A stretch of DNA of 64,000 nt from Rhizobium tumorigenes (GTDB lineage Bacteria; Pseudomonadota; Alphaproteobacteria; Rhizobiales; Rhizobiaceae), in contig NZ_CP117255.1 in assembly GCF_003240565.2 (NCBI RefSeq), positions 3,082,501 through 3,146,500 on the forward strand, read 5' to 3'. How positions within the stretch are numbered: the stretch's first letter is position 1; the number at the start of each line of letters is the position of its first letter. Shown in pieces: positions 8,194 through 17,700 of the stretch. The position numbers were made by a program, and so were the translations under genes. Below the pieces are notes generated by a model that saw nothing but the letters and a program-made list of their open reading frames with translations, was not told the DNA's origin and did no database searches.

Positions 8194-8978
8194 TGCCAGA
8201 ATTTACTAACAAGGTAGCGCTGGTCACAGGAACCACCGGCATTGGCCGCGCCGTGGCGCTGCATCTCGCCCGCGAGGGGGCAGCGGTCGCAACCATCGGG
8301 ATCGACGCGGCGGCAAATACGGAACTGCAAGGCTTGGCAGACGCCGAAAAGCTGCGGCTCATCGTCCTCACCGCAGATGCCTCCATCCCGGAAATGGTAA
8401 GCACCGCCGTGACGGAAACGGTATCCCGCTTCGGCGGCCTCGATATCATCGTCAACGCGGCAGCCGTTCACCCCTATGGCGATGCGACGGAGACATCCTT
8501 CGAGACCTTCATGCGCTGCATGGCGGTGAATGTCGGCTCGATCCACCTCACCGCGCAGTTTGGCGTGCCGGAGATGCGCAAACGCGGCGGCGGGGTGATT
8601 GTAAACCTGTCCAGCGTCCAGGGTCACGCCTGTCAACAGGGTGTCTCCGCCTATGTGGCGTCCAAGGGTGCAATCCACGCGATGACACGCGCCATGGCAC
8701 TGGATTTTGCCGCTGACCGGATCCGCGTCGTCTCGATCAGTCCGGGGTCGGTGCGAACGCCTATTCTCGAACTCGCAGCCCGGACGTTCGGCGGGCCGGA
8801 TGCCGATATCGACGATGCGTTCCGTCGCTTCGGCGAAGCCCATCCCCTCGGTCGTATCGGCGAACCGGAGGAGGTGGCAGCCTTGGCGGCCTTCCTCGCC
8901 TCCGACAAGGCGGCGTTCATCACCGGCTCCGACCACCGCATCGACGGCGGCCTGACGGCCGGCATCGGCGTCAAGTAA
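8193..8978 (+). CDS. Short-chain dehydrogenase/reductase, probably acting on a sugar acid or sugar
   Basis: A 261-aa classical SDR. The Rossmann glycine motif TGTTGIGRA is at residues ~12-20, NAAA in the middle, the catalytic Ser in VNLSSVQG, the YVASK active site, and SPGSVRTPI after it. The end ITGSDHRIDGG is typical. It probably oxidises or reduces a hydroxyl using NAD(P). Within a uxuA cluster it could replace UxuB as D-mannonate/fructuronate oxidoreductase, because no long-chain UxuB is present; this is inferred from context and not visible in the sequence. Translation starts inside the gntR stop (TAATG), and the lyxose isomerase gene follows after 24 bp, so gntR, this gene and the isomerase form one operon. 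Confidence 0.88.
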   Translation: MPEFTNKVALVTGTTGIGRAVALHLAREGAAVATIGIDAAANTELQGLADAEKLRLIVLTADASIPEMVSTAVTETVSRFGGLDIIVNAAAVHPYGDATETSFETFMRCMAVNVGSIHLTAQFGVPEMRKRGGGVIVNLSSVQGHACQQGVSAYVASKGAIHAMTRAMALDFAADRIRVVSISPGSVRTPILELAARTFGGPDADIDDAFRRFGEAHPLGRIGEPEEVAALAAFLASDKAAFITGSDHRIDGGLTAGIGVK

Positions 8979-9002
8979 TCACCACGCAGGCGGAGACACA
9001 CC

Positions 9003-9701
9003 ATGACAGCATCGATGAAACGCAGCGAAATAAACAGGATCATCCGCGATGCCGAGGCCTTCATGCGCTCGTTCGGCTACATCCTGCCGCCTTTTGCCAA
9101 GTGGTCACCGAGCGAGATGCAGGCGCGCAAGGCCGAGATCAGCAATATCGTCGATGCGAACCTCGGTTGGGATATCACCGACTTCGGGCTCGGGGATTTC
9201 TCCAGATCCGGTCTCTTCCTGTTCACCGCCCGCAATGGCAGGTTTGCAGATCTGCAAAAGGGACGCGGGATGCTCTATGCCGAGAAGGCGATGATTTCCC
9301 GCAACGGCCAGGTGACACCGAGCCACACCCATGTGCTGAAAGCCGAGGACATCATCAATCGTGGCGGCGGCACGCTGGTCATCGAACTGTTCGGCGATAC
9401 CGACGGCCGCTGCGACCGCACCAAAGGCACGCAGGTTTTCTGCGACGGCCTGTTGCGCAGGCTTACGCCCGGCGAAAAGCTGAGGCTTGCGCCCGGCGAG
9501 AGCGTGACGCTGATGCCTGGCGACTGGCATGCCTTCTGGGCAGAAGACGGCGATGTGTTCGTCGCCGAAGTCTCGACTGTCAACGACGATGCCACGGACA
9601 ACATCTTCGACGATCCCGCCGTGTCGCGCTTTTCCGGGATAGAAGAGGACGAGGCGCCGCTCCATCTGCTTGTTTCGGACTATGCGACCTGGCTGCGCTG
9701 A
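9003..9701 (+). CDS. D-lyxose isomerase family protein (cupin fold)
   Basis: A 232-aa protein matching the D-lyxose ketol-isomerase family (Pfam Lyx_isomer). That family interconverts D-lyxose with D-xylulose and, in several members, D-mannose with D-fructose, using a Mn ion in a cupin barrel. Metal ligands are visible as THTHVLKAED plus a later Glu in TLVIELFGD and the His in GDWHAFW. It starts at ATG 9003 behind GGAGACACACC and is the last gene of the gntR operon. The combination with uxuA and an aldonate dehydratase suggests use of plant cell-wall sugars. The true substrate is uncertain. Confidence 0.85.
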   Translation: MTASMKRSEINRIIRDAEAFMRSFGYILPPFAKWSPSEMQARKAEISNIVDANLGWDITDFGLGDFSRSGLFLFTARNGRFADLQKGRGMLYAEKAMISRNGQVTPSHTHVLKAEDIINRGGGTLVIELFGDTDGRCDRTKGTQVFCDGLLRRLTPGEKLRLAPGESVTLMPGDWHAFWAEDGDVFVAEVSTVNDDATDNIFDDPAVSRFSGIEEDEAPLHLLVSDYATWLR

Positions 9702-9773
9702 ACGACGAAATTGATTTCTACGATGGCTGACGCTATCGGTCGTTGAAGTCTAAGCTTAGGATGGAGGCGCTAC

Positions 9774-10451
9774 ATGTCCGAGAATTTACAAAACTGGCAG
9801 CCGCGCCCGCGTCCGGAGCGCAAGATCCTCCAGGGCCGCTACGTCCGCCTGGAACCCCTGAATGCCGTGCAGCATGGCGACGGGCTGTACGAGGCCTCCG
9901 CAGTATCAGACATCGATAGTCGATTTGCATGGTTACCGGATTATCCTCCAGAAAACCGGGCGGCCTTCCAGCCATGGCTCGACAATGCCGAAACAAGCAA
10001 TGATCCACTCTTTTTCACATTAATCGACGAGGCAAGCGGCAAGGTCGCAGGGCGCCAGGCTCTGATGCGGATCGAACCGGCACCCGGTGTGATCGAGATC
10101 GGCAATATCTACTGGGGGCCACTCGTTTCCCGCAAGCCGGCAGCCACCGAGGCGTTCTTCCTTTTTGCCAGCTACATCTTCGACGAACTCGGCTACCGCC
10201 GCTACGAGTGGAAGTGCAACAACCGCAACGATCCGTCAAAGCGGGCCGCAGAGCGATTTGGCTTCCAGTTCGAGGGCATTTTTCGCCAGCATCTCGTGGT
10301 GAAGGGCGAAAACAGAGACACGGCTTGGTTTTCGATCATCGACAAGGAATGGCCGGCATTGCGAGAAGCCTACATAGCCTGGCTCGATCCGGACAATTTC
10401 GACGCGGATGGAAGGCAAAAACGCCGGCTCGAGGAGTTTCGCGCCGGCTGA
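9774..10451 (+). CDS. GNAT N-acetyltransferase, RimJ/RimL-like
   Basis: A 225-aa acetyl-CoA-dependent transferase. The family pattern is a beta strand RYVRLEPL near residue 25, GNIYWGPLVSRKPAATEAFFL in the acetyl-CoA-binding region, and WKCNNRNDPSKRAAERFGFQFEG near residue 150, which is the conserved end of YdaF/RimJ-type proteins. A strong ribosome site GGAGGCGCTAC precedes ATG 9774. It stands alone on the plus strand and converges on opgC with only 5 bp between stop codons. Targets of such enzymes range from ribosomal protein N-termini to antibiotics or amino acids; nothing here decides between them. Confidence 0.88.
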   Translation: MSENLQNWQPRPRPERKILQGRYVRLEPLNAVQHGDGLYEASAVSDIDSRFAWLPDYPPENRAAFQPWLDNAETSNDPLFFTLIDEASGKVAGRQALMRIEPAPGVIEIGNIYWGPLVSRKPAATEAFFLFASYIFDELGYRRYEWKCNNRNDPSKRAAERFGFQFEGIFRQHLVVKGENRDTAWFSIIDKEWPALREAYIAWLDPDNFDADGRQKRRLEEFRAG

Positions 10452-10456
10452 TTTTA

Positions 10457-11668
10457 TCAACGCGGATCGCGTCGCGCGGGAAGAGCCATTGCCGCGGCGG
10501 GCGATATGCCCCTTGACCGGTTACGCTCCGCGATACGCTTGGTCTCCAGGTGGTCTGCATAATAGAACTGCACAACGATGCCGAACACCACGAACAGCGG
10601 GCCGACAACATGGTCGTTGTTGGTAACGTAGAGCAGTACCTGACCTGTCATTGCCAGGATGGTGCCGGCAGCAAAGATATTCAGTGAGTGGCGACCAAGC
10701 ACCGTCAGCGGATTGTCCGCTGACAACCGCAGCCAACGCGAGATCGCGGGAATGTTAATCACCAGATAGGCCAGGGCCAGCACGTGAAGAAGACGCGGCA
10801 GCGACAGGAACGTCTTGTCGAATCCGATGATGACCGGTGGCAGCCCAGTGGAGGCCAGGAATTCGCCCAAGACCCAGAGCTTGAAGGCTACCCAGACAAA
10901 AGAAAGCGCGACGTAAGCGGCGGCGAGTGCAAACAGCGCCGGGTTCTGCGGCAGCGTTCCGCCTCGACGAACATGCATCATGCAGACGATGCCTATGACA
11001 AACAGGAACTGCCATGACAACGGGTTAAGGAACCAGAAGCCCGGAAGCAGGAAATTGTGGGGAGCAATCTGATAGACACCGGCGGCCATCCATACCGTAG
11101 CCGAGACCATGAGAAGCAGCTTCGGACTGAGCGCCTCCAGCCAGAGGATCGCAGGTACCATCAGCAGCAAAGCGCCATACATCGGCAGTATGTTGTTATA
11201 TCCGATCTGGTGACCCAATAGCAAAAGCGATGGAATACCTGCGGTGAGGTTGGTCAGCACAGGCAGGATGTTGATCTCGCAGAGAAGACCTGGGCGGCTG
11301 AAGAGCCAGGCTCCGGTGATGAACAGGCCGATCGTCATGAACGTTGTGATCATGTGAGCCAAATACAGCGTGCCGGCGCGCCGGACGGCCTTGTAGGAAG
11401 CCGCCAGCCTGTTACCCACGACGAAGCGCCCGCCGTAGGCGAGCGCTATGGAGATACCCGAAATCAGAACAAAAGCCTCGGCCGAATCGGAGAAACCAAA
11501 ATTCTTGGTTGTCAGGTTCTCGAAGATCTGACCCGGTACGTGGTTGATGAAGATTGCGATCAACGCCAGTGCTCGCAGCACGTCGAGCCTTGTATCGCGC
11601 CCTGCGGCGCCCGCAACCGGGCCTGTTTTTCCCGTCGCCAACGGATTTGTCCTGAGATTGGGAGCCAT
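10457..11668 (-). CDS. opgC: OpgC-like membrane acyltransferase, probable succinyltransferase for periplasmic glucans
   Basis: A 403-aa multipass inner-membrane protein with about ten hydrophobic segments. The start RDTRLDVLRALALIAIFINHVPG holds the Arg-Asp and His of the OpgC/acyltransferase-3 type (OpgC_C family), and GISIALAYGG and GRHSLNIFAAG are further family-like stretches. OpgC adds succinyl groups to osmoregulated periplasmic glucans, giving them negative charge. It lies 97 bp downstream of ndvB on the same strand, which makes cyclic beta-1,2-glucan the likely acceptor. A long hairpin (11701-11733) lies in the gap. Assignment to glucan modification is from family plus context; the acyl group is not certain. 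Confidence 0.85.
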   Translation of the reverse strand: MAPNLRTNPLATGKTGPVAGAAGRDTRLDVLRALALIAIFINHVPGQIFENLTTKNFGFSDSAEAFVLISGISIALAYGGRFVVGNRLAASYKAVRRAGTLYLAHMITTFMTIGLFITGAWLFSRPGLLCEINILPVLTNLTAGIPSLLLLGHQIGYNNILPMYGALLLMVPAILWLEALSPKLLLMVSATVWMAAGVYQIAPHNFLLPGFWFLNPLSWQFLFVIGIVCMMHVRRGGTLPQNPALFALAAAYVALSFVWVAFKLWVLGEFLASTGLPPVIIGFDKTFLSLPRLLHVLALAYLVINIPAISRWLRLSADNPLTVLGRHSLNIFAAGTILAMTGQVLLYVTNNDHVVGPLFVVFGIVVQFYYADHLETKRIAERNRSRGISPAAAMALPARRDPR

Positions 11669-11700
11669 CAGGTTCTCTCCTGTTCGGGCTTGAAACGCGA

Positions 11701-11733
11701 AGGCGGCCTAAGGGTTCCCCCTTTTGGCCGCCT
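11701..11733 (-). terminator. Stem-loop between ndvB and opgC
   Basis: AGGCGGCC (11701-11708) pairs with GGCCGCCT (11726-11733), with a further AAGGG/CCCTT inside. Without a following T run it may be an attenuator or an mRNA end-protecting structure that sets a lower level of opgC than ndvB, instead of a full terminator. Confidence 0.45.
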
Positions 11734-11765
11734 GCGTCAATTCGAGTCGGTTCAAAAAAGAGTGA

Positions 11766-14700
11766 CTATTGGCCGATCGCGAATCCTTCGTCGGGATTGG
11801 CGATCTCCTTACCGTTGATAGTGACAAGGTAGCCTGCCGCATTGGACAGTTTTGAGACCGAAATGCGATATTCTGTGTCTGAAAGATCAAGTTCAGCCGT
11901 AAAGCCGTCCCATGCCGAGGGTAAGGCGGGCTTCACGTAAAGGTGACCATTGGCGACACGGATCCCCAGCAAACCTTCGATGGCGACACGGTACATCCAG
12001 CCCGCAGAGCCGGTGTACCAGCTCCAGCCGCCACGTCCGGCCAGCTGTCCTTCGCCGTAGATATCGGCAGCAACCACGTAGGGTTCGACCCGGTATTGGT
12101 CGCTCGCAGCTTTGTCCAGAGCGTGGTTGACGGGATTGAGCAGGTTGAAGCAACGCCACGCATCGTCACCACGACCCATTTCAGCCAGCGCCAGTACAAC
12201 CCAGGTCGCGGCATGGGTATACTGCCCACCATTTTCGCGAACTCCCGGCGGATAGGACCTGATGTAGCCGGGATCGCGCGGCGACTTGGCGAATGCCGGT
12301 GTAAACAGCCGGATAATGCCCTTGTCGTCATCCACCAGCCGCTCGAGAACGGCATCCATGGCTTTTTCACCACGAGCCCGGTCGCCTTCGCCTGACAGAA
12401 TGTTCCAGGATTGGGCAATCGAATCGATCTGGCATTCGAAGTTCTCGTTCGAACCGAGCGGTGTGCCGTCATCGAAATAGCCACGACGATAGTAACCGCC
12501 ATCCCAGCCTGCCGTTTCCAACGCCTTCTTCAGTTCCCTCAGATGGGCCGACCAGCGTGCAACGCGCTCGCTGTCGCCACGGGCTTCTGCATAAGGGATG
12601 AAGGATGTCAGCGTACCCGCCAGGAACCAGCCAAGCCATGTGCTTTCACCACGGCCGAGCATGCCGACGCGGTTCATGCCGTCGTTCCAGTCGCCCCCGA
12701 GGATCAGCGGCAAGCCGTTTCCGCCCTTGCGACGGATAGCAAGGTCGAGGGCCAGCGCTGCATGTTCGTAGAGGCTGACCTTGTCCGAAGAAATCTCCGG
12801 CTTGTAGAAGGCATCATGCATCCCCGATGTCAGGGAAGCGCCTTCGACGAAGGCAAGTTCCTCGTCGAGCAGTGCGCGGTCACCGGTCACGGTGCAGTAC
12901 TGGTTGATGGCGTAGGCGAGCCATACCACGTCGTCCGAGATATGGGTCCGGACGCCGGCGCCTGTTCCCGGCAGCCACCAATGCTGGACATCGCCTTCGT
13001 GGAACTGGCGCGAGGCAGCATTAAGGATCTGCTTGCGGGCAAGCTCCGGCGAGTGCGTCAGGAACGCCAGCGTATCCTGCAACTGGTCACGGAAGCCGAA
13101 GGCGCCGCTCGCCTGATAGAAGGCGGTGCGTGCCATGATGCGGCAACCGAGGCTCTGATAGGGGAGCCAGGCATTGACCATGTTGTTCATCGCCTTGTCG
13201 GGCGTTGAGATCTGCAGCCGACCTGTGAAGCCGTTCCAGAAAGTCTTGCTGGCCTCGAGCAGGTCGTCGAAGCTCTCCGACCGGATTGCCGACACGAGAG
13301 CGCGAGCCTCTTCAGTGGACGCAGTATCGCCCATGTAGAAGCAGATATCCCGCTGTTCGCCAGCCTCCAGCGTCACGTCGATGGCCATCGCGGCGCACGG
13401 GTCGCCCTCAAGATCGAGTGAGCCGGAGAGAACCGCACCAGAGACGACCGCCTGCGGCAGTTGGATAGAACCGGCCCGACCGATGAACTCACGGCGGCTG
13501 GAAGAGATGCTACCGGCAGTTTCGCTGGCCGCCATGAAGGCGACATGGCGCGAATAGTCGATGCTGTAGGGGTTGCTCGCAAACAGCGCTCCGGTCTCGG
13601 CATCCTGCGACGACAGGATGAAGGGCCCTGTCTTGCGCGGATTGTTGCCGAGAACCCATTCTGCATAATTGTAGAGACGCAGACGGCGGACCGCCGTGCC
13701 CTCGTTGCGCAGACGCAGGCGTGTCATCTTTACAGGACGTGTCCGGTCAACCGTCTGGGTGACCTCGAGCGAGATTTCGTCCTGCACGCTGGTGAAGACC
13801 GAATAGCCTAGGCCGTGACGGGCTTCGAACGTGATGGATGGACGGCGCGACAGGGCGGCATAGGGCGTCATGACAGCACCGCTGACTAGATCGGCAACAT
13901 AGAGTGCCTCGCCCGGACGATTGATGACCATGTCGTTGGACCATGAGGTCAGCTGGTAGTCACGGGAATTCGCGCTCCATGTGAAAGCAGCACCCTCAGC
14001 TGCAACATGGAAGCCGAAATTTTCGTTGGATATGACGTTGATCCACGGCTGCGGCGTCGATTGGCCGCCGAACAGGCGCACGACATATTCGCGGCCGTCG
14101 CTGGAGAAGCCGCCATAGCCGTTCCAGAAGTCCAGGTCACCCTTGTCTACCATCGAAGCCGGCGCCGAATCCGGCTGTGTCGCGGTGGCAACTACAGCGG
14201 TACGCCGCATTTCGGGTTCGCCGGTATGCGCTGATGTCGCAAGCGAGGGCGCACGGGTGATCTGGTCGACGATCGTACCGTTGCGGGCATGGAAGACGAC
14301 GCGCGATGCCGCCAGCACTGCCTGGTAGGTTTCAGGCTCCATCAGGTCCTTGCGCGCTGCAAAGATATGCGGCCGCAGGCCCTCGCCCTGGCTCGAATGG
14401 CGGACGGATTCGCAAAGCGCATCCAGATCATGCTGCATGTCCTGCGCATAGGACGCAGCCCGCTCGTTCATGATCACCAGATCGGCGGTGATGCCGCGCG
14501 AACGCAGATATTCCTGGGCGCTCAGCGCTTCCTTGGCGATTTCGAGATCGATATCGTCGTTGATGCGCAGCGTAAAGATCGGGTGATCACCGGAGATCGC
14601 CAGCGGCCACAGCGCCGACTGCGGCTGCAGCCCTGCGTGGACCACGGCTGCTTCAGCCCTCAGGTGCATATCCGGGTAAACCAGATAACGGGCCAAGTGC

Positions 14701-17700
14701 TGGAATATCTTCGCATGTTGCGAAGTCACGCCGATCTGGCGCATCTGAACCTGTGTCCGGGTCCAGGCATGAACCATTTCCTGACCGAATGCATCGGGAT
14801 TGCGGAAGCGCTCGACAGCCCTGTCGATATCTTCGCGGTTCGGGGCAGCGATCGTCCAGAAGATGACGCTGACCTTCTTGCCGGCCGGAACGCGGATGAC
14901 ACGGCGCAGCGAAAGGCAGGCGTCGAGCGTAAATCCATCGGTGCCGGAGAGGCTTGTGCCCGGATCGAAGGCGGCAGCTTCGCCGAGGCTGCGGCCGCGT
15001 CCTATGAAGCGACGGCGATCGGTTTCAAATTCAGTTGGTCGTTCCGAGCCGGCATTGTCGACGACCATGTGGGCCATCGTCATGTCCGGTTCGTTCGGAT
15101 CGCGCTTGTTACGCTCGACACGGATGACGTCGCCAAGTTCGCCGATTTCGGTCTTGACGAACATCCGCGCAAAGACCGGATGGGCTGCGTCGACATCCTC
15201 GTTGGCGATGACGGGCTCGAGATAGGACGTCACTTCGATGAAGCGGTCCTCGGAGCCGGCATTGTGCAGCGTGACGCGTCGACCTTCGGCATCGTGGTCG
15301 GTGGCTATAATGCACTCGACGTCGGAGGTCAGGTCGCCAACCGTCTTGCTGTACTCTGCCTTGTCGTCGCTGAAGATGACGCTGGCCTTCTCGCCCTCGA
15401 TGCTGCGCGGCTCAGATGTCGCCGACCACCACTGGTGGGAGACCGTATCGCGCAGGAAGATGAAAGTGCCCCAGCGATCCTCCGTCGGATCGGGCTTCCA
15501 GCGCGAAACGGCAAGACCGTTCCAGCGCGAGTAGCCTGAACCTGTCGCGGTCAGCATGACGGAATAGTGGCCGTTCGACAGAAGAGCAATTTCGCGGTCC
15601 TGGCGCGCAGGATTGCTGATCTTGCGGACTTCAGCCTTGAGCAGGTCTTCCTGGATGTTGGCCGGAGCATCGGTCTCGTGCTTGGCGGCCATGACAGGTA
15701 TGTCGCGCGGTGCCTTTTCCTGCAGCAGCAGTTCGGCGGCCTCGATCACCGGATCGGCGTGGAACAGCTCGCGAAGCCTGCCGTTGAATGCAACGTTGGC
15801 AACGGCTGCGATCGACATGCCATGATGGTGGGCATAGTAGTTGTAGACGATCGCGAACTTCTTGCCGTCGGGGACGCGGGTTGGCGTGAAATCGACGGCA
15901 TCGTGGAAGCCGTACATGCCGAGAGCGCCGACCTTGCGCAGTCGGTTGAGGTTTTCGAGCGCTGCCTCCGGATCGTACATGGCGGCCAGCAACGAGGCAT
16001 AGGGCGCGATAACGGCATTCTGTCCGAGACCACGCTTCAGGCCGAGCGAGGGCACGCCGAAGTTGGTGTACTGATAGTTCATCTGATGGTCGCGGGCGTT
16101 GAAGGCCGCTTCCGAGATCCCCCACGGCACGCCGAGGCGACGGCCGTAATTCATCTGCTCGATGACGATCAGGTTGTTCGTCTGGTTGAGAATACCCCCC
16201 TGGCGCTCTTGCATGACAAGCGGCGGCATCAGGTATTCGAACATCGAGCCCGACCACGACACCAGCGCACCACGCGAGCCGACTGGCACGACCTGACGGC
16301 CGAGACGATACCAGTGCTCCGTCGGCAGATCGCCCTTGGCGATGGCAAAGAGGCTGGTAAGGCGGGCTTCAGAAGCCAGCAGATCGTAGCAGGCAGCATC
16401 GAGCTCGCCGCTTTCGACGCGATAACCGATCGACAGCAGGCGTCGTTCCGGCCGGAACAGGAAGGCGAAGTCCATCGAGAAAGCGATATCGCGGGTACGA
16501 TCGCGCAGGTTGATCAGCCGCTGGCGAAGTGCCTCGACATTGGAGAGGTCGAAGACGCTGTCGGCGATGTGGCCTTCGCACACCTGGATCAGCGATTCCG
16601 ACCAACGGATGACTTCAGCGCTCTGCTGGGACTTAACCTCGTGGTCGAGATTGGCCGCAAGCTTCTTGATATCGCGGGCAAGCACGGCAAGGTTGATGAC
16701 GCGGATCGAGGCGAACTCGTGCTCACGCTTGACCGCAGCAAGTGCGTTCTGGAAACCGATGATGCGCTCTTCGAGACGGCGTCGCAACGGACGCACGGTC
16801 TTGCGGTCGTCGGGAAGGTCGGCAAGGATTTCCTGGAGAACACCGGAGACATCGCCGACGCCATCGAGGTTGCCCTGCATATGCGCCGACGGTGCCTCTG
16901 CCCAGATGCGGCATGCAGAGGAAACGGCAATCAGATGGCCGGCAAGGTTACCGCTGTCCACGGCCGAGACATAGCGCGGCCCGAGCGTCTTCAGCGTATC
17001 CGTATGATACCAGTTGAGCAGGTGACCGCGGTATTTTTCCATCCGATCAACGGTGGCGATCGTCTGCTCGAGACGGGTGATTGTCTCCTCGAACGACAGC
17101 CAGCCGAAATGACGGGCTGACACGACCGACAGGAGATAGACGCCGATATTGGTCGGCGACGTCCGTGGGGCGACCACGGCGTGCGGCGTCTGCTGGACGT
17201 TGTCCGGCGGCAGGAAGTTCTGCTGCTCGACGACGAAGGCTTCGAAATAGCGCCAGGTGCGGCGCGCAATCTTGCGCAACTCAGTCGACACATGCTCCGA
17301 GACATGCAGCTGGTCTTCGGTTTCCGCCGACTGGCTGACATAGTAGGCGACGGCCGGCGACAGGACCCAGAGGACGACAAAGGGGATGCCGACCAGATAG
17401 GCGTTGCTGCCGCTGAGTGCGGCAAGCCCGAGGGCGAGCACCGCCAGAACTGGCGCCTGCCACATGACCTTGTAGTGGCCAAGAATGGTCGTCTGGGCCG
17501 CAGCTTGGGCGCTTGCAGCCGTACGCCACTGCAGCATGAGCTTGCGGCTGACGAAGGTGCGGTAGATGGACCGGCCAATGGCGTCTGCCATGCCGCAGGC
17601 GGAATCCGCCAGGAACACGATACGCAACGCCACCTGGGCATTGGCATCGCGGATGTCTGTCCAGACAGTATAGAGGTGGGCGCGGGCGACGATATCGCTG

